A stretch of 64,000 nucleotides of DNA, taken from an uncultured Lachnospiraceae bacterium (GTDB taxonomy: Bacteria > Bacillota > Clostridia > Lachnospirales > Lachnospiraceae). Of the stretch, positions 27,352 through 36,522 are shown in pieces (the first letter of the stretch is position 1; the number at the start of each line of letters is the position of its first letter). The notes below the pieces were generated by a model that did not search any database, was not told the origin of the DNA, and saw only the letters and a list, made by a program, of their open reading frames with translations. The DNA is taken from the NCBI GenBank assembly GCA_947626745.1, contig CANQTF010000009.1, positions 1-64,000 of the forward strand. Direction: 5' to 3'. The position numbers and the translations under genes were made by a program.

Positions 27352-28533
27352 TTAGTCTCTCTCCACGATCGTCGCGCAGCCCATACCGCCGCCAATGCAG
27401 AGCGTCGCAAGACCTTTCTTGACGTCACGTTTCTGCATCTCGTGAAGGAGCGTGACAAGGATACGGCAGCCGGACGCGCCTACCGGATGACCGAGCGCGA
27501 TCGCGCCGCCGTTCACGTTGAGAACGTCGTCGCTGAAACCAAGATCCTTCTGTACGGCCAGAGACTGTGCCGCAAATGCCTCGTTTGCCTCGATCAGGTC
27601 GAAGTCGTCGATCTTCATGCCGGCCTTCGCCATCGCTTTCTGCGTCGCGGGTACGGGGCCGACGCCCATGATCGCGGGATCCACACCGCCCAAAGCGCCC
27701 GCAACGAAGGTCGCCATCGGTTTCACGCCGAGTTCCTTTGCCTTCTCCTCACTCATGACAACGATCGCGGCCGCACCGTCGTTGATACCGGAAGCGTTGG
27801 CCGCCGTAACGATGCCGTCGGGCTTGAACGCGGGGCGCAGCTTGGAGATGCTCTCCACGGTAACGCCGGCGCGGGGGCCTTCGTCCGTATCAAAGATGAC
27901 CGTCTCTTTCTTCTTCTTGACTTCCACGGGAACGATCTCGTCCTTGAACTTGCCCTCCGCGCGGGCCTTCTCGCATTTCTGCTGAGACCACGCCGCGAAC
28001 TTATCCAGATCCTCTCTCGTAAAGCCGTACTTCTCGGCCACATTCTCCGCCGTAATACCCATATGATAATTGTTAAAAGCATCCCACAGCGCATCGTTCA
28101 CCATGGTATCTACCAGAGTCGCATTGTTCATTCTGTAGCCGTAACGCCCCTGCATCGCCGCATAAGGCGCCATGGACATATTCTCCATACCGCCGGCTAC
28201 GACCACATCGGCGTCACCCGCCTGAATCATTTGCGCCGCCATATTGACACAGTTAAGACCGGAACCGCAGACCACATTCACCGTGACTGCCGGAGTGGTG
28301 ACAGGCAGTCCTGCGTTGATGGAAGCCTGACGCGCTACATTCTGTCCCAGACCCGCCTGGATAACGCAGCCCATATATACATGATCAACGGCGTCCGCAG
28401 GAACACCCGCTCTCTTTAAAGCCTCTTTGATTACGATAGATCCGAGCACCGGCGCCGGCGTCGTGCTCAAGCCTCCGCCCATAGTACCGATCGCCGTACG
28501 GCATGCTCCCGCCAAAACAACTTTTTTTGCCAT
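27352..28533 (-). CDS. thlA: acetyl-CoA acetyltransferase (thiolase)
   Basis: The 393-aa biosynthetic thiolase condenses two acetyl-CoA to acetoacetyl-CoA, the first step to butyrate. The nucleophile Cys is in [12 protein letters not shown], and the second active-site motifs are [18 protein letters not shown] and the C-terminal [20 protein letters not shown] lies upstream of the ATG. It is the first gene of thl-crt-hbd-bcd-etfB-etfA. Confidence 0.96.
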   Translation of the reverse strand: MAKKVVLAGACRTAIGTMGGGLSTTPAPVLGSIVIKEALKRAGVPADAVDHVYMGCVIQAGLGQNVARQASINAGLPVTTPAVTVNVVCGSGLNCVNMAAQMIQAGDADVVVAGGMENMSMAPYAAMQGRYGYRMNNATLVDTMVNDALWDAFNNYHMGITAENVAEKYGFTREDLDKFAAWSQQKCEKARAEGKFKDEIVPVEVKKKKETVIFDTDEGPRAGVTVESISKLRPAFKPDGIVTAANASGINDGAAAIVVMSEEKAKELGVKPMATFVAGALGGVDPAIMGVGPVPATQKAMAKAGMKIDDFDLIEANEAFAAQSLAVQKDLGFSDDVLNVNGGAIALGHPVGASGCRILVTLLHEMQKRDVKKGLATLCIGGGMGCATIVERD

Positions 28534-28626
28534 CTTCTTTCCCTCCGTTATGGTTTAGTCTGTAAATACAGCTTTGTTTTTTGCGGCCGACAAAGATTGT
28601 TATTTTTTTATCATTGTCCGCTTTTC

Positions 28627-29736
28627 CTATTGTATCATAGCACCATTGTTTTTGCAATGCTTTTCTGCCTCGGGATCTGCCATTTCGCGGGTGCGCCTCC
28701 ACTCCTTTGTCCCCTCGACTTTAGCGGCTTCGCTGCGGTTGCGATAGAGGAACTTGGTCAGCTCATAGCAGTCCACCCAGATCTCGTTGTTTCCTTCCTT
28801 CTGCGACTCGTCAAAAATAAGCTGCAGCCCCCAGTGCAGATGCACCGTCTCTATGTTGTTGACGTTCTCCTTCGTGCTGTAGCCGGTGTGTCCCATATAA
28901 CCGATCACGTCGCCCGCCGTCACGACACTGCCTTCCTCAAGCCCTTCGGCATAAGGATAATTCTGCCGCAGATGCGCGTAGTAATAGTAACGTCTGCCGT
29001 CAAAGCTGCGGATACCGATGCGCCAGCCGCCGTACTGGTTCCAGCCGAGCGCCTCCACGACACCGGATTCTATGGCGATGATCGGCGTGCCGATCTGTCC
29101 CATCATGTCATGCCCCAAGTGCGGCCTCGCATAGCCGTAGTTTCGTGAAGCGCCGAAATCGTCATAATGACTGTAGTCGAATCCCTTGGCGATAGGCGAG
29201 AACGCCTTCAGGCCGTAATATTCCTTCCACGTATCCTCCTCTTTCAGCGAAAACTCTCCCACCATGCCGCCCAGCACGGCGGTGTACGCCTCCAGATAAT
29301 AATCGTAGTACTCCATGTCCTCCGTCAGCTCTTTCATGGTCGCCTCGCCGCTCTGCAGCTTCTCTGCGGCTTCGTTGATCTTCCTCACACTGCCGCTGTC
29401 GAACTTTCCCCCGGTCTTCGCCCCCGCATAGGCGAGAAGCTCGATCCAGTTCAGATGCACCTTTTGTCCGTAAGATCCCACATCCAGATCGTACGCCGCC
29501 GCCATCGCCTCACAGGTCACGTTAAATTCCACCCACTTGATGTAGTCTCCATCCGCCGTCACCTCCACGGCCTCCCGCTCACCGGCCGTCCATGCGGCGC
29601 CGCCGCCCTGCAGCGCCGGATCCCGCCATCTGTCCGTCAGTTCTCTGCAGACAGCGGCGCAGCACAGTGCAAGCAGCAGGATCAGTTCGACCCGCACGGC
29701 GGACCTGATGCCGCCTCTGTCGCCCCTTCTCTTCAT
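28627..29736 (-). CDS. M23 family metallopeptidase (LytM-type, membrane-anchored)
   Basis: An N-terminal TM helix (VELILLLALCCAAVC) anchors a protein with a helical linker and a C-terminal LytM domain. Zinc motifs are RPHLGHDMMG (HxxxD), YYYAHLRQ and HLHWGLQL. These enzymes cut peptidoglycan cross-bridges or act as degenerate regulators of amidases; here the catalytic residues look intact. I prefer ATG 29736 (GGGAG 5 nt upstream, 369 aa) over the GTG at 29748. Confidence 0.85.
   Translation of the reverse strand: MKRRGDRGGIRSAVRVELILLLALCCAAVCRELTDRWRDPALQGGGAAWTAGEREAVEVTADGDYIKWVEFNVTCEAMAAAYDLDVGSYGQKVHLNWIELLAYAGAKTGGKFDSGSVRKINEAAEKLQSGEATMKELTEDMEYYDYYLEAYTAVLGGMVGEFSLKEEDTWKEYYGLKAFSPIAKGFDYSHYDDFGASRNYGYARPHLGHDMMGQIGTPIIAIESGVVEALGWNQYGGWRIGIRSFDGRRYYYYAHLRQNYPYAEGLEEGSVVTAGDVIGYMGHTGYSTKENVNNIETVHLHWGLQLIFDESQKEGNNEIWVDCYELTKFLYRNRSEAAKVEGTKEWRRTREMADPEAEKHCKNNGAMIQ
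28629..28657 (-). promoter_or_regulatory. predicted promoter of the butyrate operon
   Basis: On the minus strand TTGCAA (28652-28657) and TACAAT (28629-28634) are 17 nt apart. Both lie inside the last codons of the M23 peptidase gene. Transcription would start near 28622 and leave a leader of about 90 nt before thlA. Confidence 0.5.
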
Positions 29737-29818
29737 ACACGCTCCCACGATACCCTCTCTGCCCGCCGTTTCGCACTGCCGCTTCCGTGCGGTCAGAAAT
29801 TTATGGTTATGTATATGA

Positions 29819-29851
29819 GAAAAACCTGCGGGTTATGTCAGCCCGCAGGTT
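29819..29851 (-). terminator. terminator after the GT2-GtrA gene
   Basis: AACCTGCGGG and CCCGCAGGTT form a 10-bp stem, with a T tract on the minus-strand 3' side. The 5' arm encodes the last residues of the glycosyltransferase. Confidence 0.8.
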
Positions 29852-30929
29852 TCGTCTTCTTGCGATACACAAATTCTCTCTGGATCACAAAACTGATAAA
29901 GAACAGGAAGATGTCCACCGGTATCTTGACGAGCACCTCCGCGCCTCCGGTCAACCCGTACAGAAAGTTCACGAGAAAAGCGCTGCACAGCATCTGGCAG
30001 ACGGCAAGCGCAAGGTATTTTCCCGCGGTGACCGCCAGCTTCGCCTCGCTTCTAAACACCACCCGGTAATTGATCAAAAAATTATATACGGCAGAGATCA
30101 CTCTGGCGAACACGGTCGCAGCCACGATATAGGGGACAAACCACAGCTTCCCGCCCAGCGGGCTCAACAGCGTGCAGAAGAAGTGGAACAGCAGCAGATC
30201 CAGCACGCTGGAAGAGAGCGAGGAAAAAAGAAATTTTCCGAATACCAGATAGATCCGCACGGAATCCTTGATCGGATTGAAATGGCTCGTCCTGTTCTCC
30301 TCGATGTAGACCGTCCGGATAGGAACCTCCAGAATGGGGATCGAAAGCTCCTTCGTCTCGATCAGCATATTGGTCTCATACTCGAAACGCTCCCCCTTCA
30401 CCTGCATGAGCTCCCGCATGAAAGAAGCAGGTATCGCCCGCAGTCCGGTCTGTGTGTCGGACACGGAGAGCCCCAGCAGAAAACGGAACACTTTTCTCGT
30501 GACCTTATTGCCGAACGCCGATCTCGCCGGAACCTCCGGCGCATCAAAATCCCTGCAGCCCAAGATCAGCGCCTGTGGATTCTCCCACAGCGCGCGCATG
30601 CACGCCGCGATATCCTCCGGCGTATGCTGCCCGTCGGAATCCGCCGTCACACAGCCGCAGGCGTCCCCGAACTCCCGCAGACAATAATTGAAAGCCGTCT
30701 TGAGCGCCCTTCCCTTGCCGAGATTCACCGCATGGTGCAGCACGGTACAGCCGGGCAAAGCCGCCGCCTGTGCAAAGAGTTCCTCATACGCCTCTCCGCT
30801 GCCGTCGTCCACCACTACCACGCGGCTGATCTTTGTCTGCTGTAAGGCGCGTAAGAGCGCTATCAGCTTTTCATCCGGCTCATAGGCCGGTATGATGACC
30901 GGTATATTATAATAAGAAGACATATGCAA
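29838..30929 (-). CDS. fusion of GT2 glycosyltransferase and GtrA-like flippase domain
   Basis: The 363-aa protein joins a DPM1-type GT2 domain (residues 1-220: VIIPAYEPDEKL, VVVDDGSGE, VTADSDGQHTPED with the metal-binding DSD, and a YETNMLIE motif) to a C-terminal GtrA domain of four TM helices (from about residue 235). GT2 enzymes load a polyprenyl phosphate with a sugar and GtrA-like domains are thought to flip it, so the fusion suggests both steps in one protein for cell-surface glycosylation. It follows the 648-aa membrane protein by 20 nt, which may be the acceptor transferase. Confidence 0.85.
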   Translation of the reverse strand: MHMSSYYNIPVIIPAYEPDEKLIALLRALQQTKISRVVVVDDGSGEAYEELFAQAAALPGCTVLHHAVNLGKGRALKTAFNYCLREFGDACGCVTADSDGQHTPEDIAACMRALWENPQALILGCRDFDAPEVPARSAFGNKVTRKVFRFLLGLSVSDTQTGLRAIPASFMRELMQVKGERFEYETNMLIETKELSIPILEVPIRTVYIEENRTSHFNPIKDSVRIYLVFGKFLFSSLSSSVLDLLLFHFFCTLLSPLGGKLWFVPYIVAATVFARVISAVYNFLINYRVVFRSEAKLAVTAGKYLALAVCQMLCSAFLVNFLYGLTGGAEVLVKIPVDIFLFFISFVIQREFVYRKKTKPAG

Positions 30930-30949
30930 TTCCTTTTCCTGTGCTCTAT

Positions 30950-32896
30950 TTATGACACCGGCGTCAGTTTCATGTCGGCCCCGTTATCCGTGATCCTGTA
31001 CAACACGCCGCACGAGAAACCGCCCTCCTGCATCAGCGGGTCAAAGACCGCGCCCGCATCGGCTTCCGTGTCCTCCGCATACAGGTATGACGCGTGGGCA
31101 GCCCGGATCTGCTCCCTGATCCAGTCCGTCGTCGCATCGTCGAGATTTACGCTCTGAAAGACCACCGATACCGGAGACGCCTCATAGGCCGTGTAGCTGT
31201 TGTTCACCCAGCGCGGCGTATCGCCGCGTCGGATATAACACACGCGCGCCCCCTGCCTACTGCCGCTAAGTTCCCGAACGGCATCAAGAAATGCCGTCTC
31301 GTCTTCTCCGATCATGGAAGCCCGCCTGTCCAGCTCCGCCTCGATCCCGCTCCGGTAACCGAGCAGCCCGTCATAGCCGGCCCGATAGCCGGCCGTCAGC
31401 GCCACAAAGAGGACGAGGCACAGGCAGACGCCATATTCCCGAAAAAATACCGGCAGCCTGCACCCCGCAAAAACCTTTTTTCCACGATCCGTCCAGATAC
31501 CCGCCAGAAAGACAAGCGTCCCGACGGTAAACGGCGCGCCGTAACGCTCTATGGACGAGATCATGCCTTCCGCTTCCAGATACTGCGTCTCCGTGGCAAA
31601 TATGGTGACGTGCGCCACAAAAATAATGCCGTAGAAGAGCGCGCCGCTGACTACGCTGAACCACAACACGAGCCTGCGCTCCCACGCGGACAGGATACGG
31701 GCCTTCCAAAACACGACCGCGATCAGACAGACGCACAGATAAAGCCCAAACGGCGTCAGGTCAATGGCTATGCTCCTGTCTTGGTGGAGCGGCAGCCTGA
31801 AGAACGCCCTGGCGAACGCCCTCGCAAGATCCGGCGCGTACCCGGATATGCCGTATTCGTCCGTGGTCATATACTTGACCGCCGTCGCCGTCGTCTTCGT
31901 CACGCGGCGCATCAGCAGACAGAAGGCCATCCAGCTTCCTCCCGATAGAAGCGGCAGCACGGCGACGGATGCTGTCCGCAGCAGCCTTCTTTCGGCCGGC
32001 CGCGGCGCATCTGACGACAGCCGCCGCTCTTCCCGGCTCTCGCAGAAGCTGTACAGCACAAAGAAGAGCAGTCCGAACAGCGCCCACACGAACCCTATGG
32101 ATTTGATCAGCACAAGCACCCCTAAGTATAAGGACAGCCGCCCGTAATAGAACAGCGCGGAGGGGGTCTCCCTGTCCGTCACCGCCAACAGGAAGCCGCC
32201 GTACACACATGCCATTGTCAGATCGGCACAAAACCCGTTGTACCCGTAGATCTCCGCGATGCTCGGAAGAAACCACAGCGCCGCCGCCATGACCGCCGCC
32301 ACCGGCACGTTCTTCCCCTTTATCTTGCGTAACAGCGGCAGAAGGAAGGTCATATTCATCATATGATAACCGACGAACGCCAAGCCCTCCCGGAACGCGT
32401 CCGGCGACAGATGCAGGAACCACCATTTGATCAGCTGCGCGCCCGGCGGATAATCGCCGAACTCCGGCGCTGCATTCTCATATTTTCCCGCAAAGCCATC
32501 CAAAAAATACAGGGCCTTCGCATCCGTCGCCCAGAAATTGATGTCGTCCCACCACGTCACCGCCTTGCCAAAAGTGCAGACCGCTATGACCGCAAACAGA
32601 ATCACCGCGGCAATAAACGACGCGCTTGTCATATCCCTGCCGCAGCTCGCCGCAAACGCCCTCCTTATCTCCTTCGGTCCGCAGACGATCCACACGGCAA
32701 ACGCCGCCACGACCGCCAAGGCAATCCCGTCGATCCATGATAAGTGATGCAGCATCGCAAGTATATACAGGACAAAAACAAGCGCGCATATAAAAACCGG
32801 CGCCGCCTCAACCGGTGTCACCCGAAACCGATAGGCAACAACCAACACGCAGATGAGGACGGCGCATATATGAAGCATGTCTATCAAAACCGTCAT
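30950..32896 (-). CDS. polytopic membrane protein, probable lipid-linked-sugar glycosyltransferase
   Basis: The 648-aa protein has about 12 predicted TM helices and a soluble C-terminal part of about 130 residues with a short alpha/beta character (ARVCYIRRGDTPRWVNN). An early loop carries acidic WWDDINFWATDAKALYF, a position where GT-C family glycosyltransferases have their catalytic acidic pair. With the GT2-GtrA fusion next to it, a GT-C role using polyprenyl-phosphate sugar is likely but inferred. It starts 8 nt after hpf. Confidence 0.65.
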   Translation of the reverse strand: MTVLIDMLHICAVLICVLVVAYRFRVTPVEAAPVFICALVFVLYILAMLHHLSWIDGIALAVVAAFAVWIVCGPKEIRRAFAASCGRDMTSASFIAAVILFAVIAVCTFGKAVTWWDDINFWATDAKALYFLDGFAGKYENAAPEFGDYPPGAQLIKWWFLHLSPDAFREGLAFVGYHMMNMTFLLPLLRKIKGKNVPVAAVMAAALWFLPSIAEIYGYNGFCADLTMACVYGGFLLAVTDRETPSALFYYGRLSLYLGVLVLIKSIGFVWALFGLLFFVLYSFCESREERRLSSDAPRPAERRLLRTASVAVLPLLSGGSWMAFCLLMRRVTKTTATAVKYMTTDEYGISGYAPDLARAFARAFFRLPLHQDRSIAIDLTPFGLYLCVCLIAVVFWKARILSAWERRLVLWFSVVSGALFYGIIFVAHVTIFATETQYLEAEGMISSIERYGAPFTVGTLVFLAGIWTDRGKKVFAGCRLPVFFREYGVCLCLVLFVALTAGYRAGYDGLLGYRSGIEAELDRRASMIGEDETAFLDAVRELSGSRQGARVCYIRRGDTPRWVNNSYTAYEASPVSVVFQSVNLDDATTDWIREQIRAAHASYLYAEDTEADAGAVFDPLMQEGGFSCGVLYRITDNGADMKLTPVS

Positions 32897-32904
32897 CTTA
32901 TGTC

Positions 32905-33432
32905 TCAGTTCTCCGGCTCGATCAAACCGTAAGTGTTTCCTTTTCTCTTATAGACCACATTGACCTGATCCGTCTCCGCATTACAGAACACAAAAAAGTT
33001 ATGCCCGAGAAGCTCCATCTGCACGCACGCGTCTTCCGGATACATCGGCTTGATATCGAACTTCTTCGTCCGAATGATCTGCACTTCCTCGTCTTCCATG
33101 TAATCCTTGTCCACAAACTCCTGCTTGAAGAAAGCGGAAGCCTGCTTCTTGTCGATCAGCTTCGTCTTATACTTCTTAAGCTGTCTCTCGATGATCTCTT
33201 CCACCAGATCAATGGACACATACATGTCGCTGCTGACCTGTTCGGAACGAATGATATTGCCCTTCATCGGAATCGTCACTTCGATCTTCTGTCTGTCCTT
33301 CTCAACGCTCAGTGTAACATGAACTTCCGTATCTTCGGTGAAATACTTTTCCAGCTTACCGATCTTGTCCTCTACCGCCGACCGCAGACCCGGTGTCACT
33401 TCGATGTTCTTGCCCGTAATAATAAACTTCAT
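32905..33432 (-). CDS. hpf: long-form ribosome hibernation promoting factor
   Basis: The 175-aa protein has the N-terminal RaiA/HPF ribosome-binding domain (MKFIITGKNIEVTPGLRSAVEDKIGKLEKYF-type start) and the C-terminal dimerisation domain (residues 115-175, KKFDIKPMYPEDACVQMELLGHNFFVF) that makes 100S ribosome dimers in Firmicutes. Of three nearby ATGs, 33432 fits the AAAGGG ribosome site best. Confidence 0.95.
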   Translation of the reverse strand: MKFIITGKNIEVTPGLRSAVEDKIGKLEKYFTEDTEVHVTLSVEKDRQKIEVTIPMKGNIIRSEQVSSDMYVSIDLVEEIIERQLKKYKTKLIDKKQASAFFKQEFVDKDYMEDEEVQIIRTKKFDIKPMYPEDACVQMELLGHNFFVFCNAETDQVNVVYKRKGNTYGLIEPEN

Positions 33433-33467
33433 ATCACTCATCCCTTTCATTGGATTATTGTAGGATA

Positions 33468-33497
33468 ATTATACCATATTTTTCTCCTTTGGTGCAA
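33468..33497 (-). promoter_or_regulatory. predicted promoter of hpf
   Basis: A perfect TATAAT (33468-33473) lies 36 nt upstream of the hpf start, with a weak -35 TTGCAC (33492-33497) at 18 nt. The promoter is vegetative-like; no sigma B consensus is seen. Confidence 0.5.
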
Positions 33498-33650
33498 CAA
33501 TTCGCATCGGGCGTTTTGTCTTTTTTGACACCTGAAAAGTCAAGGGTTTTTTCCTGTTTTTTTGTCAAAATATACTTTTTCATGACAACTTCACAAAACG
33601 TCTGTTTGTTCAGTTACCATAAATCTTTCTCCGGTTTTGCTCGAAAAATA

Positions 33651-33722
33651 TGTGGATAAAGTGGATAAGTCGGTGTATAAGTCCATTTTCCGCAAAATTT
33701 TGGCCGTTTTGAATGTGGATAA
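33651..33722. promoter_or_regulatory. cluster of DnaA-box-like 9-mers
   Basis: In the 456-nt gap between the NlpC/P60 gene and hpf, TGTGGATAA (the exact reverse complement of the DnaA box TTATCCACA) occurs at 33651-33659 and 33714-33722. A one-mismatch copy AGTGGATAA lies at 33660-33668 and a weaker GGTGTATAA at 33672-33680, all in the same orientation. The surrounding DNA is AT-rich. Otherwise this gap holds the hpf promoter and an NlpC/P60 terminator. Confidence 0.45.
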
Positions 33723-33830
33723 CAGCCTTCGGAACAATGTGTCCGAAAAATACGGCGGCGGATTCTTTGTACAAGATATCCAAATCATCCTGTTGGCAAG
33801 CAAAATATTTTCTTTCTGCGAAATAAATTT

Positions 33831-33852
33831 GAGGGAGGCCCAAGCCTCCCTC
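33831..33852 (-). terminator. terminator-like hairpin after the NlpC/P60 gene
   Basis: GAGGGAGGC and GCCTCCCTC pair perfectly around a 4-nt loop. On the minus strand an AAATTTATTT tail follows, so it is a probable intrinsic terminator with an imperfect U tract. Confidence 0.65.
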
Positions 33853-33888
33853 ATGATAGGATCCGTTTTATTTCTTTACGCCGTGCCG

Positions 33889-35193
33889 TTAGAATATCCT
33901 TCTGATCGAAAGGATCGAACGGTAGGTCGCGCTCGACACGATGATACCCGTCTTCGATGTAGACGCATGGACGATCTGGCCGTTGCCCACATAGATCGCA
34001 ACGTGGCCGGAGTAGCAGATGATATCGCCCGGCTGCGCATTCTCGATGCCGTTGACGGTCGCTCCCACGTTTCTGTCCGCTGCGGAAGAATGCGGCAGAC
34101 TCACGCCGAAATTGCTGTACACGCTCATGACGAAGCCGGAGCAGTCCGCGCCGTTCGTCAGGCTCGTTCCGCCATATACATACGGATTGCCGACAAACTG
34201 CACCGCAAAGTTCGCAACATCTGCGCCCGTGCTGCCCATAGGACTTGCATAAGTCTTTCCGCCGCTTGAAGAAGACGAGGAATTTGACGCCGCTTTCTTG
34301 CTCGCCGCCTCTTTGGCCGCCTTTCTGGAAGCCTCCTCCTTCGCCAGACGAGCCTCCTCCTCTGCGATAGATTCCGCCTTGACGAACTCGGTGGACAGCG
34401 TTACATAGTCCATAGACACATAGCCGTCACCTTCCTCGATGTTGACCTTGACCCAGCCGTCCAGCTCTTCCGTGACGATCAATTCGTCCTCGATCGGCAC
34501 CAGACCGAGCACAGCCGCATCAAGATCAGGCTGCTCGCGCACCTTCAGCGTGGTGGTCGTGACTGTGGCGATACGCGTTCCGACCTCTTTCGCATAGTCC
34601 ACGGCCTCGTCTCCCGTCACGCAGAACTCACCTTTCACATAACCTTCCACGGAGCCGGAGCTGATCTTATACCAGCCGTCCTTCTCCTCGATAAAGTTTC
34701 CCACTGATTTATTGTACAGCTTGCCGACGATGCTGCCGTCCTCGCTCGGGATATCCCTGACATTCACATAGTCGTTGACCTTGGCGATGACCAGATTCTT
34801 AAAGCTCTCTTCCTCCTCGGACAGACCGGTGTTTGCCGCCTTCTTCAGATCCTCCGTGTAGCCTTTACTGAAAACGACCGTATCCTCTATCTTCTTCGAC
34901 GGCGCTGCACTGACCGTATCCTCGGTGCTGGCGATCTCCGCATAACTGCCGACCTGCACGCTGCCGATGCTCATACCGCCGGCCTCCTCATTCGCAGCGG
35001 CCGCCTTCTCGGACTCTTCCTGCAGGGAAGAGAGGGAAGTGGACTTGTCTTCACTCTGTAAAGAGTAATCGATCCCCGAGGACGGCAGGACCGTCGCCAC
35101 ATTATTGGAAGCGTTCACGTCAAACCCCGCGCCCGTAAAACCGAGCGCCGCCGCCATCGCACAAGCTGCTATTCTTACGTATCTGCTCTTCAT
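33889..35193 (-). CDS. secreted SH3b-NlpC/P60 cell wall hydrolase
   Basis: The 434-aa protein has a signal peptide (IAACAMAAALGFTGAGFDV), two SH3b modules (about residues 130-200 and 205-270, VNVRDIPSEDGSIVGKL and LKVREQPDLDAAVLG), an Ala/Lys/Ser linker, and a C-terminal NlpC/P60 domain. The catalytic Cys is in DCSGFVMSVY, with His in SGHVAIYVG and VHAS. Such D,L-endopeptidases cut gamma-D-Glu-mDAP bonds in peptidoglycan. GAGG is 6 nt before the ATG. The control region has a strong promoter and a WalR-like box. Confidence 0.93.
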   Translation of the reverse strand: MKSRYVRIAACAMAAALGFTGAGFDVNASNNVATVLPSSGIDYSLQSEDKSTSLSSLQEESEKAAAANEEAGGMSIGSVQVGSYAEIASTEDTVSAAPSKKIEDTVVFSKGYTEDLKKAANTGLSEEEESFKNLVIAKVNDYVNVRDIPSEDGSIVGKLYNKSVGNFIEEKDGWYKISSGSVEGYVKGEFCVTGDEAVDYAKEVGTRIATVTTTTLKVREQPDLDAAVLGLVPIEDELIVTEELDGWVKVNIEEGDGYVSMDYVTLSTEFVKAESIAEEEARLAKEEASRKAAKEAASKKAASNSSSSSSGGKTYASPMGSTGADVANFAVQFVGNPYVYGGTSLTNGADCSGFVMSVYSNFGVSLPHSSAADRNVGATVNGIENAQPGDIICYSGHVAIYVGNGQIVHASTSKTGIIVSSATYRSILSIRRIF

Positions 35194-35207
35194 AAATTAC
35201 CTCATTT

Positions 35208-35224
35208 GTTACAAATTTGTTACA
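35208..35224 (-). promoter_or_regulatory. WalR-like box at the NlpC/P60 gene
   Basis: The minus strand reads TGTAACAAATTTGTAAC, an exact match to the WalR (YycF) consensus TGTWAH-N5-TGTWAH. It lies between the -10 box and the start codon. A weaker pair TGTGAA-N5-TGTGAA is at 35323-35339, about 60 nt upstream of the -35 box. Confidence 0.55.
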
Positions 35225-35234
35225 TGTTGGCTAT

Positions 35235-35263
35235 AATATAACATCGGAAATACGTTTTGTCAA
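35235..35263 (-). promoter_or_regulatory. predicted strong promoter of the NlpC/P60 gene
   Basis: Perfect TTGACA (35258-35263) and TATATT (35235-35240) are 17 nt apart, about 42 nt upstream of the start codon. Confidence 0.75.
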
Positions 35264-35418
35264 CTACAGCATATACCAATAAAAGCGCGTATTTACGCAA
35301 CTTCTTGTATATTATGCCACGCTTCACATATTTTTCACATTTGTAACAATTGGCAGATATGCACTTTACACAAAAATAGCCGCGGCCGCAGCCGTCCTGC
35401 CTGTATTTTGAACAAGGC

Positions 35419-36336
35419 TCATCGTTTCGCTGTCAGATAGCGCTCCACGGACGCCACGGCGCACGCGCCGTCCGCCACCGCCGTGATGATCTGGCGCACC
35501 TGCTTCGTGCGCACATCGCCGGCCGCAAAGATACCCTCTGTCCGGGTGGCGCAGTCCTCTCCGGCTATCACATAGCCCGACGCATCGCAGGGCACGACGT
35601 TCCTGAACGCCTCCGTGTTCGGGTGCATGCCCACCGCGATGAACAGGCCGTCCACAGGCAGCTCCTCGCTTGCCTGTCCCGCCGTATCGAGGAGCGTCAC
35701 GCCCTCTAAGGCGCCCGCGCCGTGAATATCCTGCACCGTTTTGTTCCACAGGATCTCCACATTCTCACACGCGGTCAGCTTGTCCTGCAATCCCTTTGCC
35801 GCGCGCAGACTGTCCCGCCTGTGGATCAGCCGCACCTTATTGCACATGCGCGCAAGATAGATCGCATCCTCCACCGCCACGTCGCCGCCGCCCACTACCG
35901 CCACGTCTTTTCCCCTGAAAAAAGCGCCGTCGCAGGTCGCGCAGTAGGACACACCCCTGCCCTTGTACTCTTCCTCGCCGGGCGCGCCTAACAGCTTGTG
36001 CTCCGCGCCTGTCGCCAGGATCAGCGCCCTTGCCTCATACGCCGTCCCGTCGGCTGTCCTGACGGTCTTTGCGTCGGGCGCGTCACAGATCTCTGTGACG
36101 GACGCCGTCTTGAAGGAAGCGCCCGCCATGTCCGCATGCTCCCGAAATTTCATTCCCATATCAAAGCCGTTCATGCCGGGCAGTCCCAGATAATTGTCCA
36201 CCTCGTATGTGTTCAGGACCTGTCCGCCGCTCATGGGCTTCTCCTCTATCACCAAAAGCTCCAGCCCCGCGCGCCTTCCGTAGACGGCCGCGGACAGACC
36301 CGCCGGTCCCGAACCGATAATGATCAGATCGTACAT
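35419..36336 (-). CDS. trxB: thioredoxin-disulfide reductase
   Basis: The 305-aa flavoprotein transfers electrons from NADPH to thioredoxin. The FAD-binding motif is LIIIGSGPAGLSAAVYGRRA, the redox pair is YCATCDGAFF, the NADPH motif is VVGGGDVAVEDA, and the C-terminal FAD motif is GIFAAGDVRTK. I use ATG 36336, which has GGAGG just upstream and removes 18 non-conserved residues. It is divergent from the SDR gene. Confidence 0.93.
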   Translation of the reverse strand: MYDLIIIGSGPAGLSAAVYGRRAGLELLVIEEKPMSGGQVLNTYEVDNYLGLPGMNGFDMGMKFREHADMAGASFKTASVTEICDAPDAKTVRTADGTAYEARALILATGAEHKLLGAPGEEEYKGRGVSYCATCDGAFFRGKDVAVVGGGDVAVEDAIYLARMCNKVRLIHRRDSLRAAKGLQDKLTACENVEILWNKTVQDIHGAGALEGVTLLDTAGQASEELPVDGLFIAVGMHPNTEAFRNVVPCDASGYVIAGEDCATRTEGIFAAGDVRTKQVRQIITAVADGACAVASVERYLTAKR

Positions 36337-36522
36337 CTTCCCTCCGTTCCGAGCGCCTCCGCCAGGCAGGAAATGCGGCTTTTCGCACAAAGCCTTGGCT
36401 TTTCGCGCTCATATCCTATATAATATAGTTATTACCATAACATGCGGCCGCATACCCTGCCGCGCAACGCTATCCTATTATCAGTGTACCACATTTTTGA
36501 TAGGGAAGAAACGGAGAAGATC

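Noticed and set aside
26875-28419. 514-aa plus-strand ORF
   Set aside because: It is a shadow of thlA and crt on the other strand, with no ribosome site and no recognisable motif.
33433-33888. Chromosomal replication origin
   Set aside because: DnaA boxes are present, but dnaA, dnaN or other origin genes are not adjacent and no AT-rich unwinding repeat array is evident.
33637-34269. 210-aa plus-strand ORF over the DnaA-box region
   Set aside because: Its second half is antisense to the NlpC/P60 catalytic domain, and its first half is made of the DnaA-box repeats (VDKVDKSVYKS).
35194-35418. c-di-AMP (ydaO-type) riboswitch before the NlpC/P60 gene
   Set aside because: Expected from other Firmicutes wall hydrolases, but the leader after the mapped promoter is only about 30 nt and no conserved riboswitch segments are present.
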